Shown: piece by piece, positions 56,245 to 64,000 of the stretch
Numbering within the stretch: the stretch's first letter is position 1
How the letters are laid out: the number at the start of each line of letters is the position of its first letter
Source of the DNA: an uncultured Clostridia bacterium
GTDB taxonomy: Bacteria; Bacillota_A; Clostridia; TANB77; CAG-508
Reading direction: 5' to 3'
NCBI GenBank assembly: GCA_944393405.1
Contig: CALYAC010000004.1
Location: 62,001 to 126,000 of the forward strand
Length of the DNA: 64,000 bases
Translations under genes and position numbers: made by a program
Notes under the pieces: generated by a model
Seen by the model: the letters and a program-made list of their open reading frames with translations, nothing else
Told to the model about the DNA's origin: nothing
The model's database searches: none

Positions 56245-57866
56245 GGCAAATCCCCCTCAATAACCATTTTAACAACATCTCCCTGATTTTCTCCTTGTGT
56301 TGAAACAACATTTGTTAAAATTCCATCTTCTTTTAATTTTAATTTAAAATATCCTAATTCATCATAATATTCTGATTGGACTTTAATAACTATATGTCTA
56401 TTATTGTTTTCTATAGTATTTTCAATTTCTGTTACTTGAACATCTTCTGGTATGATATTCATAACACTAATTAATAGATTTGGAATTGCACCTTTTAAAT
56501 CCATTCTATTTATATAATCTGAACTATAATTACTTAAATTGTTCTTCATCTCTTCATAATCACTTGATTTTTCGTTTATCAATTTTATATCTTCATCTGC
56601 TAAAGATATTTGGCTCTCCGTGTAACTAATAGAATCTTCTGCTTCTTGTATTTTTTTAGTGATTCTACCATTTAAATACATTGAGAAAAATGAATACACA
56701 ATAATAATTATAGCAATAAGTCCAGCTCCCCTTAATAACCATCTTTCTGTTTTATCTAAGTTACCAGACATATTAAAATCAATTTTATTACTATGCACCT
56801 TTTTAGATGTTTTCTTTTCTTTAATATTATCCTTTTTTAATAAATCCGGAATTTGCATTGAAAAACTTTGTTTTTTAAAGTTAATTTCTTTTATTCCAAA
56901 TCCAAGGTCTTGCATTGCAAGAGCAATTGCAGAATTTACTTCTATATAATCTTTTATATTTACTTTTACAATATCTTTTATAAAATATGGTCTTAATATC
57001 TCACATTTTTCTAATGGGAAAAATTCTTGAAAATATAAATCTATATTATTTACAACAGATAATGTTCCTGTTATATATATTTTGTCATAATTAATCTTTG
57101 AATCAGTTATATATTTTTGTAAATCTGTCACTATTTTATAAAGCGTAGGAATTATTACATCCATATATTCATTTTCATCATCAGGAAGTTCTCTTCCTTC
57201 CATTGTATAGATAGTTGAATTTTTACAAATTTCATAAGCTTTTGAATATGAATTCTCTTTACCAGCAATCTTTTTAAGTACATTTGCTGATCCTTCTTTT
57301 ATCCTTTTTACATCATTAATTTTTTTATTAACAATGCTAGTCACTTCTGTTTCTTCTTCTATATTAACTATCAATATATTTTCATTTGGATTTGTAGAAA
57401 CTATATTAGCTATGCTTGTACCTATAGGAGTAATTGTAGATAATTTATATTCTTTCATTGCATCTAGTATATTAGCTAAAGATTTTTTCAAAACACCTAC
57501 ATGCATTACTTTTAATGTATTATTTTTTTCATCTTGTGATATACTATATCTAGTTTCATAATCTTCACTTGTTTTCTTTTTGCTTTTGTAAAAGCCTTCA
57601 AAATGCTTTTCAATTTCTAGTTTTAGTTCATTTTTATTTAAAAGATTTGAAACATCAAAATAATTATAAACTTCATCAGATAAGTTTATACTAATTGGTA
57701 TATTATGGCTAAATGTTTCTGATACAACTTGTTTTATAGCTTCATCTATATCTTCGTAAAACTTTGTTCCAAAAGCTTCAACTTTTAATTCATCATGATC
57801 TTTTGATACTTTAGCATATTTAATTAGATTTTTCTCTACATATAATCCTAAACTGCTAGACATCAT
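56241..57866 (-). CDS. PilM-PilN fusion protein
   Basis: A 541-residue protein joining two type IV pilus assembly components. The N-terminal about 330 residues are actin-like PilM (SLGLYVEKNLIKYAKVSKD; ILIVNIEEETEVTSIV; KIYITGTLSVVNNIDLYFQEFF). Residues about 375-400 form a transmembrane helix (AGLIAIIIIVYSFFSMYL), followed by a coiled coil and a PilN-like ferredoxin fold. Fusion of PilM and PilN occurs in some Gram-positive pili. AAGGAG precedes ATG ATG. Head of the operon in this window. Confidence 0.82.
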   Translation of the reverse strand: MMSSSLGLYVEKNLIKYAKVSKDHDELKVEAFGTKFYEDIDEAIKQVVSETFSHNIPISINLSDEVYNYFDVSNLLNKNELKLEIEKHFEGFYKSKKKTSEDYETRYSISQDEKNNTLKVMHVGVLKKSLANILDAMKEYKLSTITPIGTSIANIVSTNPNENILIVNIEEETEVTSIVNKKINDVKRIKEGSANVLKKIAGKENSYSKAYEICKNSTIYTMEGRELPDDENEYMDVIIPTLYKIVTDLQKYITDSKINYDKIYITGTLSVVNNIDLYFQEFFPLEKCEILRPYFIKDIVKVNIKDYIEVNSAIALAMQDLGFGIKEINFKKQSFSMQIPDLLKKDNIKEKKTSKKVHSNKIDFNMSGNLDKTERWLLRGAGLIAIIIIVYSFFSMYLNGRITKKIQEAEDSISYTESQISLADEDIKLINEKSSDYEEMKNNLSNYSSDYINRMDLKGAIPNLLISVMNIIPEDVQVTEIENTIENNNRHIVIKVQSEYYDELGYFKLKLKEDGILTNVVSTQGENQGDVVKMVIEGDLP

Positions 57867-57973
57867 ATTCTCCTTTGTTTTTTATTTTTATTATTTTTTC
57901 ACATATATTATAAATAATACTTGTACTTTTTTCCGTCCAATTATGTCATTTTAAACCTTTTATTTCTCTTTAT

Positions 57974-58001
57974 ATTTTATATTTTTTTATTAAAAAGTCA
58001 A
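57974..58001 (-). promoter_or_regulatory. Candidate pil operon promoter
   Basis: Minus-strand TTGACT (58001-57996), 16-base spacer, TAAAAT (57979-57974), about 108 bases upstream of the PilMN start. Confidence 0.5.
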
Positions 58002-58027
58002 TATATTTAGGGCATATTTAATATTAC

Positions 58028-58056
58028 TGTAATACTTTTGTAATATTTCTGTAATA
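58028..58056 (+). repeat. Three helically phased TGTAATA repeats upstream of the pil promoter
   Basis: TGTAATA at 58028-58034, 58039-58045 and 58050-58056, each start 11 bases apart, one helical turn. They lie 27-55 bases upstream of the predicted -35 hexamer, where an activator would bind. The rest of 57867-58266 is T-rich low complexity plus the uppP terminator. Confidence 0.6.
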
Positions 58057-58164
58057 TTCATTTTTTATATGTTTTTTAATACTTTTTAAGCTTCTTTTGT
58101 TTTTTATTTTTTTAATTGTTTGAATTTATTTTTATTTATTTTTTTATTTTAATTTTATAAAAAA

Positions 58165-58205
58165 AGAATATATAACATCTTTATTAATCAATAGTTATAT
58201 ATTCT
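58165..58205 (-). terminator. uppP terminator
   Basis: AGAATATATAAC (58165-58176) / GTTATATATTCT (58194-58205), followed on the minus strand by TTTTTTTAT. Confidence 0.88.
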
Positions 58206-58266
58206 CTTTATTTGTTTTAATTATTATTTTTATTTATTTTTTATTATTCTTTATTTTTCATTAGGT

Positions 58267-59118
58267 TTATACTAAATAGAAATATGCTAAAACAATAATA
58301 CCTAAAATAATTCTGTAATATCCAAATACTTTAAAGTTATGTTTTTTAATATAATTCATTAAGAATTTAATTACAAACATAGATATTATAAATGATACAA
58401 ACATTCCTATTAATAAGATAGCAACTTCTGCACTTGTAAAAGCTAATCCAAATTTTAATACTTTTAATAAACTTGCCCCTAGCATTGTTGGAATAGCCAA
58501 ATAAAATGTAAATTCAGCTGCATTTGCTCTTGATAATCCAATTAATAAACCACCTATTATTGTTGCTCCTGAACGTGAAGTTCCTGGAAAAATAGCTGCT
58601 AATAATTGAAACACTCCTATTATTAAAGCATCTTTATATGTAATTTCAGAATTTTTATCTTTAGAACTTTTTTTATTTTTATTCCAATTTTCTATTATAA
58701 TGAATGCAATACCAAAAACAATTAATGCAATAGCTATACAAGTTGGATTATAAAATAATGCTTCAAAAGTCTCATCAAATAATATTCCAATAATTGCAGC
58801 TGGAATACATGCTACTAAAATTTTTCCCCATAAATTCATTATATTTTTATCAAATATTGATAAAATTCCTTTTTCTTTAATTGCTTTTTCCTTATTTTTT
58901 GTAAATGGCCAAATTTTTTTAAAATATATCAGTATAACTGCTAAAATAGCTCCTAATTGAATAACAACTTGAAACATTGACCAAAATTCTGGTGAAACAT
59001 TCTCAAATTTTAAAAATTGTTCTGCTAATATCAAATGTCCAGTACTACTAATAGGCAACCATTCTGTTATTCCTTCTATAATTCCAAATACAATAGATTT
59101 TATGATGTCTAAAAACAT
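58267..59118 (-). CDS. uppP: Undecaprenyl-diphosphatase (BacA/UppP)
   Basis: Recycles the C55 lipid carrier by dephosphorylation at the membrane, needed for peptidoglycan and surface glycan assembly. The 283-residue, roughly eight-helix protein has both signature motifs: EGITEWLPISSTGHLILAE and FPGTSRSGATIIGGLLIGL. Also confers bacitracin resistance. No frame anomaly. The shared carrier links it functionally to both glycan clusters. Confidence 0.97.
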   Translation of the reverse strand: MFLDIIKSIVFGIIEGITEWLPISSTGHLILAEQFLKFENVSPEFWSMFQVVIQLGAILAVILIYFKKIWPFTKNKEKAIKEKGILSIFDKNIMNLWGKILVACIPAAIIGILFDETFEALFYNPTCIAIALIVFGIAFIIIENWNKNKKSSKDKNSEITYKDALIIGVFQLLAAIFPGTSRSGATIIGGLLIGLSRANAAEFTFYLAIPTMLGASLLKVLKFGLAFTSAEVAILLIGMFVSFIISMFVIKFLMNYIKKHNFKVFGYYRIILGIIVLAYFYLV

Positions 59119-59189
59119 TTTTTTCTTCCTTTCCTTCTTATGTTTTTTGTATTATATCATACATTTTTAATTAATAAATTAAAATTTTA

Positions 59190-60059
59190 TTAATTTTCTT
59201 TTATTAATTTATCAATTATTTCTTTTATGTATCTACCTGCTGCTTGTGGCATTTCTTTTCCGGGTATTCCCAATGCTGTTATAACTCTTATATTTTTCTT
59301 TTTTGCATATTCTTTATCTATTCCTCCTGGATTTGAGGCAAGATCTATTATCAATATATCTTTATACAGAGAATCTAATTTTTCTTTATCTATTATCACT
59401 TCAGGAACAGTATTTATTATTACATCAAGTCTTTTACCATATTCTTTTATTTCTTCATATTTTAAAGGTATATATCCTTTTTCTCTAATCCAAGCGAAAT
59501 CATATTCCTTTCTTGCACTACAAAATACATTAGCTCCTAGTTTTTTTAATCTATCACATAAGATTTTTCCAATTCTTCCATACCCACATACTAAAATATT
59601 ACTTTCATGAATAGTTTCTTCTCTTTCTTGTATTAATATTTTTAATGTGCCTTCTACAGTTGGAATAGAATTTAAAATATTAAATTCTTCATTTTCTAAT
59701 AAATCTATAAAATGTATTTTTTCATTATTTAGATTTTTAGGTATTTTCCCTGCTATAAAGTATTTTTCATCATTTGTTTTATTTATCTTTTCTATAACCT
59801 GATTAAACTCTATTTTTTCATCTGTATATGGAGTATTTATATACTTAGAATCACTTAAGCACGGTATGCTACTTAAAATATATTTTGATAAATTAATTAT
59901 TTCTTCAATATTCTTACACATTATAATATTATTGTCAATTATATTATATTTTTTAAAATATTTTTCTAATCCATAGACATATACTGTTTTTCCTTCATTC
60001 GCATACATTTGCGCTAATCTTATAATTCGTAAATCTCCTCCAATTATTGAAAGACTCAT
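59190..60059 (-). CDS. dpaA: Dipicolinate synthase subunit A
   Basis: NAD(P)-linked subunit that, with DpaB, makes the spore core molecule dipicolinic acid. The 289-residue protein has GGDLRIIRLAQMY, PTVEGTLKILIQ, the Rossmann motif VCGYGRIGKIL, and DLASNPGGID ... ALGIPGKEMPQAAGRYI, characteristic of SpoVFA. No dpaB gene is adjacent; the neighbours are uppP and a TPR gene. Its Shine-Dalgarno lies in one arm of a hairpin. Confidence 0.9.
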   Translation of the reverse strand: MSLSIIGGDLRIIRLAQMYANEGKTVYVYGLEKYFKKYNIIDNNIIMCKNIEEIINLSKYILSSIPCLSDSKYINTPYTDEKIEFNQVIEKINKTNDEKYFIAGKIPKNLNNEKIHFIDLLENEEFNILNSIPTVEGTLKILIQEREETIHESNILVCGYGRIGKILCDRLKKLGANVFCSARKEYDFAWIREKGYIPLKYEEIKEYGKRLDVIINTVPEVIIDKEKLDSLYKDILIIDLASNPGGIDKEYAKKKNIRVITALGIPGKEMPQAAGRYIKEIIDKLIKEN

Positions 60060-60069
60060 AAAAAAATCA

Positions 60070-60103
60070 CATCCTCACACAATATTTATATATTATATGA
60101 GGA
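60070..60103 (-). promoter_or_regulatory. Hairpin that includes the dpaA Shine-Dalgarno
   Basis: Minus-strand ATCCTCA (60103-60097) pairs with TGAGGAT (60076-60070), the latter including the GAGGAT Shine-Dalgarno of dpaA. TATAAT lies in the loop. It may be a translational control or part of the TPR gene's terminator. Confidence 0.4.
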
Positions 60104-60137
60104 TTATTCCAGTTTTATTTTTATTTTATTTTAATTA

Positions 60138-61355
60138 TTATTTACTTCTTTGATAGTCATCTCTTCTTCTTTCGTTTTCTCTAATTTTTTTCATCATATT
60201 TATATCTTCATTATTAAGACTAGAACTTAGTGAACATATCTTTGATAAATGATTTATTGCTTTCTTTTCCTTTAAAAGCATTTTTGTTTTTCTTTTTTCT
60301 TCTTTTCTTTCCTTTTCTGGTTTTCTAATATCCGCTTTTATTGGAATAAACACATCTTCTTTTTGAACCTTTTTATACATATTAGGCTCTAACTCTACTG
60401 CTATATTCATATAATTAGTAGCTTTTTCTTTATCACCTTTAAGCATTGCAACTTGTGATAAGTAGTAATATGACCCTGCTTCCGCATCTTCACCTTTAAG
60501 GCTCTCTTTAAAAAACATTTCTGCTTCTTCTAAATCACCTTCTATAAGTGCTATTTGTCCTATACTTAATTTAGCATTATATAAAAGAGAATTTATTTGC
60601 GCTGCTTTTTTATAAAATTCTTTTGCACGTTGAAAATCATTTACCATAGTACATACCATACCAAGATTATAATATAAATCATAATCACCAGGATGGTATC
60701 TAAGTGCATTCATATATACACTTATTGCTTCTTTATATCTCTCATTTGAATACAAAATTTCTCCTAAAAGATTTGATGCATCATAATATTCTGGTTTCTT
60801 TTTTAATATATCTTGTAGCATTATTATTGCATCATCAGGTCTTTCTGCTTTGTTTAATAATCTTGCCAAATTAAGACTAATTTTCATATCTTTGTTATTA
60901 ATTTCTGTAGTTCTAATATATTCATCAACAGCTAATGAATATTTTTCTTCTTTTTCATATACTTCAGCTAATGTTTTATGTCCCATATAACTCTCTGGGT
61001 ATTTATTTATTAATTTAAAAAGATATTCTTTAGCCTGCTCTGTATTTCCTGACTTCAAAGCAATTTTAGCTAATGCAATGTTTAACATTTCAGGAAAATC
61101 TATTTTTTTATATTTTTCTATTAATAAAATTATTCCTGGTATAATAATTGACAATAAATAAATTATTATCTTAAAAACAATATTTAGTTTTATTGAAAAT
61201 AGTAATTCTAAAAAATTAATAACTATACCAATAAATTCAATTCCTAAAATATATACATAGCTTGTATCATTTTTTCTTATAAATCTACCAAATGTAATTA
61301 TAAATATTGCAAAAGCTAATAAATTAAATATGATTTTCTCTATCAATATTGTCAC
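60138..61355 (-). CDS. Tetratricopeptide-repeat membrane protein
   Basis: A 405-residue protein with two or three N-terminal transmembrane helices (about 1-80) and a cytoplasmic array of about seven TPR units (about 95-330; repeats such as YMGHKTLAEVYEKEEKYSLAVDEYI, YDLYYNLGMVCTMVNDFQRAKEFYKKA). The C-terminal 70 residues are very basic (RKPEKERKEEKRKTKMLLKEKK). A scaffold protein; partner unknown. It lies between ppa and dpaA in the same orientation. Confidence 0.82.
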   Translation of the reverse strand: MTILIEKIIFNLLAFAIFIITFGRFIRKNDTSYVYILGIEFIGIVINFLELLFSIKLNIVFKIIIYLLSIIIPGIILLIEKYKKIDFPEMLNIALAKIALKSGNTEQAKEYLFKLINKYPESYMGHKTLAEVYEKEEKYSLAVDEYIRTTEINNKDMKISLNLARLLNKAERPDDAIIMLQDILKKKPEYYDASNLLGEILYSNERYKEAISVYMNALRYHPGDYDLYYNLGMVCTMVNDFQRAKEFYKKAAQINSLLYNAKLSIGQIALIEGDLEEAEMFFKESLKGEDAEAGSYYYLSQVAMLKGDKEKATNYMNIAVELEPNMYKKVQKEDVFIPIKADIRKPEKERKEEKRKTKMLLKEKKAINHLSKICSLSSSLNNEDINMMKKIRENERRRDDYQRSK

Positions 61356-61412
61356 CGCCTATTTTCTAATTTTTTCTGCTTTTGTAACTTAAAATTTATT
61401 ATATTAATATAT

Positions 61413-61940
61413 TTAATTAAATTTTTCTTCATATGTTTTGATACATTTTTCTATTATCTTTTCTGCATCTTCTTTTCCAAGCATTCTATCAACTGTTGTA
61501 GTTTTTCCTTCTAACTGCTTATATACTTCAAAAAAATGTTTTATTTCATCTGAAATATGTTTTGGAAGTTCTGAAATATCTTTATATGCATTTAAATATG
61601 GATCTTTTTTTGATATAGCTATAACTTTTTCATCATCTTCTCCATTATCATTCATAATTAATACTCCAATTGGATAACATTCAACTAATGTTAGAGGAGT
61701 AATTTCTTCATTACAAAGAATAAGTACATCTAGTGGATCATTGTCATCTGCATATGTCCTTGGTATAAAACCATAATTTGTTGGATAATGTGTAGCTGTA
61801 TACAAAACTCTATCTAGTCTTAGCATCCCAGTTTCTTTATCAAGTTCATATTTAATATTTCCACCTTTTGATATTTCTACAACTCCAATAAAATTATCTT
61901 TATTTATTCTTTCCTTGTTTATATCATGCCAAATATTCAT
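61413..61940 (-). CDS. ppa: Inorganic pyrophosphatase (soluble, family I)
   Basis: Hydrolyses PPi to drive biosynthesis. The 175-residue enzyme has the family I signature DDNDPLDVLILCNEE, YELDKETGMLRLDRVLYTATHYPTNYGFIPRTYADD, and the basic active-site residues. Most Firmicutes use the family II enzyme (PpaC), so a family I enzyme is slightly unusual but frequent in Clostridia. Confidence 0.95.
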   Translation of the reverse strand: MNIWHDINKERINKDNFIGVVEISKGGNIKYELDKETGMLRLDRVLYTATHYPTNYGFIPRTYADDNDPLDVLILCNEEITPLTLVECYPIGVLIMNDNGEDDEKVIAISKKDPYLNAYKDISELPKHISDEIKHFFEVYKQLEGKTTTVDRMLGKEDAEKIIEKCIKTYEEKFN

Positions 61941-62011
61941 TCTATCCTCTTTTCTTTATTTTTACATATATTTCTTTTATTTTAAAACAAATATATAAAA
62001 AAGTCTAGTAA

Positions 62012-62052
62012 AAAATGACAAATTGAGAGGCATCCTCCCAATTTATCATTTT
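62012..62052 (-). terminator. Terminator overlapping the stop of the LTA-synthase-like gene
   Basis: A 19-bp stem with two mismatches (62012-62030 with 62034-62052, core GAGG/CCTC), followed on the minus strand by TTTACTAG. The TGA stop lies inside the stem. Confidence 0.8.
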
Positions 62053-63983
62053 AATAAATCATTTTTTATTATCATATCTGATAAATAAATTTCATCTTCC
62101 ATCTGTTTAAATAAATTCGTTAATTCTTCATTTTCTTGTACTTGTTTTAAATTCTTTCTATTATAGAAAATATCATTGATACAATAGTAATCACTTGTGA
62201 TAAATCCTAGTCCTTTAACAAATGAGTAATCTTTACTTGTAAATATACTCTTTCCTATTGAAAATTTATCATTTATTCCTAATAAATCTAATATTGTAGG
62301 CTTTATATCAATTTTTGAAACGCTTCTTTCTATTAGTATATTGTTATTAATTCCAGGGATTCTCATACCAAAAGGAATATGTACCTCTTTAGTAGAATTT
62401 TCAAAATCAGTATATTCTATTTCATTTTCTTCATATAACTTCTTTATATCATTTACGCAAGATAATCCTGCACCATGATCTCCATATACTATTAATATAC
62501 TATTTTCTGACAATCCTGTTTTTTCTAATTCATTTAAAAACTGGCCAAATGCATAATCTACAAAATTACATGAAATTAAATAATTCCTATATGTTTCATC
62601 TTCAAAATTTTTCACATCTTCTTTTGTTATTGTTACTTTATCTTCTAGATTAGATACACCTTCTAAATAAAATGGAATATGTGTTGTAACACTTACTAAT
62701 GTAGTACAAAACTTTCCTTCGTAATTATTCATTATATTTACTGCTTCTTTAAAAAATCCTTCATCAGAATAAAATTCTCCTGCATGTTCTAAATTAGGAA
62801 AGCTTGAGATATCATTGTATTCATCAATTTTATATCCAGTATTATATACTTCTTCTCTATTCCAAAATGTACTAGTATTAGGATGCATAAATGATGTATA
62901 ATATCCTTCTTCTTTAAGTGTTGTATAAATATCTTGCCATTTATTATTATAATATTTTTGAAAAACATATCCATTTTCTAATGGATACATTGAATTTTCC
63001 ATTTCAAATTCTGAATCAGCTGTAGTTCCAAGTCCTTGATTATACATATTACTACAATATATATTTTCATTAAAGAATTTATTTAAATTAGGTGTTATTT
63101 CTTTTCCATTTACTTTTTTCCCAATTACATATTCATTTAAGCTTTCTAGTTGTAAAATTATAACATTTTTATCTTTTGCTATTCCTGTATATTTTGTTTT
63201 GTCTTCTTTGTTTTCTATATAACTACTATATATTTCTCTTAATCTTGATTCATCTATTTCTTCTTTTTTTGTCAAACTTGAAAAATAATCTTTAGCATCT
63301 TCAAAATGATAATAATATACTGACGCTTCTTGAATTATTAATGATTTATTATATCCTTTATCTGTATATATCCAGTTTATTTTTGTTTTAACTAATAATA
63401 TGTTTAATAATATTATTGTTACAATTAAAATAATTTTTATGATCCTATTTTTATAATGTGTATTACCAAATTTTTTATAAGCCAAAATACTTAATCCTAT
63501 AATAAAAATATTATCTATCCAAAATATTAGTATACTTTTAATATTTATAATTGATTGAAATCCACTTGCTATTTCTTTTGAATATTGTAAATTCACTATT
63601 TGATAAAATGATAAAAAGTTTGTTGAATAACTATAATACACAAAATCTGCAAATATTATAAGTGTAATTATAAAATATATAATATTAAAATAGATATAAC
63701 TAAATTTATTTTTATTATTAATAATTGGCACTAAAAGTAAAAAAGAAACTAATATAGTATATAGAATAACATTCTTTCCTATCTCTAGTCCAATACTATA
63801 ATTTAACAACAATCCTTTATATACTAATAAAAAAGTTCCTATAAAAAATATTATATTATTTTTAAGAAATTCTTTTAGTTCTTTTATAATTTTGTCTGTT
63901 TTTTTGTTTTCCACATTTATGTTTTTCACATTATTTTCTTCATTTATTTTTTCTTCTATTTCTTTAAGTTTTACTGTTTCCAT
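62046..63983 (-). CDS. LTA synthase family sulfatase-fold transferase
   Basis: Membrane-anchored phosphoglycerol transferase of the LtaS type, expected to polymerise or transfer glycerol phosphate from phosphatidylglycerol onto a surface polymer. The 645-residue protein has five N-terminal helices (about 43-195) and an extracellular sulfatase domain with the nucleophile Thr321 in GTTADSEF, QLESLNEYVIG, and the metal motif YGDHGAG. Starts at ATG 63983 after AGGTGA near the window edge; nothing more is visible upstream. Confidence 0.93.
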   Translation of the reverse strand: METVKLKEIEEKINEENNVKNINVENKKTDKIIKELKEFLKNNIIFFIGTFLLVYKGLLLNYSIGLEIGKNVILYTILVSFLLLVPIINNKNKFSYIYFNIIYFIITLIIFADFVYYSYSTNFLSFYQIVNLQYSKEIASGFQSIINIKSILIFWIDNIFIIGLSILAYKKFGNTHYKNRIIKIILIVTIILLNILLVKTKINWIYTDKGYNKSLIIQEASVYYYHFEDAKDYFSSLTKKEEIDESRLREIYSSYIENKEDKTKYTGIAKDKNVIILQLESLNEYVIGKKVNGKEITPNLNKFFNENIYCSNMYNQGLGTTADSEFEMENSMYPLENGYVFQKYYNNKWQDIYTTLKEEGYYTSFMHPNTSTFWNREEVYNTGYKIDEYNDISSFPNLEHAGEFYSDEGFFKEAVNIMNNYEGKFCTTLVSVTTHIPFYLEGVSNLEDKVTITKEDVKNFEDETYRNYLISCNFVDYAFGQFLNELEKTGLSENSILIVYGDHGAGLSCVNDIKKLYEENEIEYTDFENSTKEVHIPFGMRIPGINNNILIERSVSKIDIKPTILDLLGINDKFSIGKSIFTSKDYSFVKGLGFITSDYYCINDIFYNRKNLKQVQENEELTNLFKQMEDEIYLSDMIIKNDLLK

Positions 63984-64000
63984 TTTTCACCTATGCTTAG

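Overview
The window is AT-rich chromosomal DNA of a Gram-positive, probably Clostridia-like anaerobe. The evidence is an hrcA-grpE-dnaK-dnaJ operon with CIRCE-type operators, pyruvate formate-lyase with its activase, a T-box leader on serS, a glmS ribozyme, RNase J, an LTA-synthase-type enzyme, and spore-associated genes (bofA, a yaaL-like neighbour, dpaA). No species is assigned. I see no phage, insertion sequence or CRISPR array.

Layout. 0-9.8 kb: regulator, pflB-pflA, heat-shock operon. 9.9-11.5 kb: two tRNAs and small genes. 11.5-18.7 kb: surface-glycan cluster with a complete L-fucose to GDP-L-fucose salvage pair (the FKP enzyme split into two genes), a GT10 fucosyltransferase, two GT2 transferases and a Wzy-like polymerase. 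18.9-32.2 kb: acyl-CoA ligase with TetR, mreB, lexA, obgE, trpS (predicted Fe-S type), a zinc/manganese ABC transporter, patatin. 32.3-37.3 kb: second glycan cluster with a paralogous Wzy-like protein. 37.4-45.7 kb: rpsF-ssb-rpsR, glmS, a zincin, bofA-yaaL, a cation exchanger, serS. 46-53.6 kb: GT2, engB, gltX, rnj with a long leader, ROK kinase. 53.7-57.9 kb: partial type IV pilus operon. 58-64 kb: uppP, dpaA, a TPR protein, ppa, LTA synthase.

The most striking observation concerns the codon CGG. Reading every CGG and CCG trinucleotide by eye on both strands, I find only seven CGG codons in phase with a gene. Five lie in ordinary genes (mreB, a znuB-like permease, a DUF4160 gene, a zincin, bofA). 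In all five the reading frame must move +1 exactly there, so that C-GGN is passed as one C followed by a glycine GGN codon, to give the expected protein. Out-of-phase CGG (NNC GGN, NCG GNN) is common and harmless, and I found no frameshift in the window at any other codon. CGG may therefore be unassigned here and act as a +1 frameshift (quadruplet CGGN = Gly) signal. The only closely similar case I recall is the mitochondrial cox1 of Perkinsus, with frameshifts at AGG and CCC. The other two CGG codons are read straight through; both lie in small orphan genes of higher GC (37-38%) that look foreign.

Intergenic stretches longer than 300 bases are explained by the tRNA pair and CIRCE region (9686-10264), the glmS ribozyme plus divergent promoters (38619-39092), the serS T-box (43932-44374), divergent promoters and an uncharacterised rnj leader (51731-52280), and the pil promoter with helically phased repeats plus the uppP terminator (57867-58266). 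Stretch 40947-41159 holds only AT-rich low-complexity sequence and the zincin terminator.
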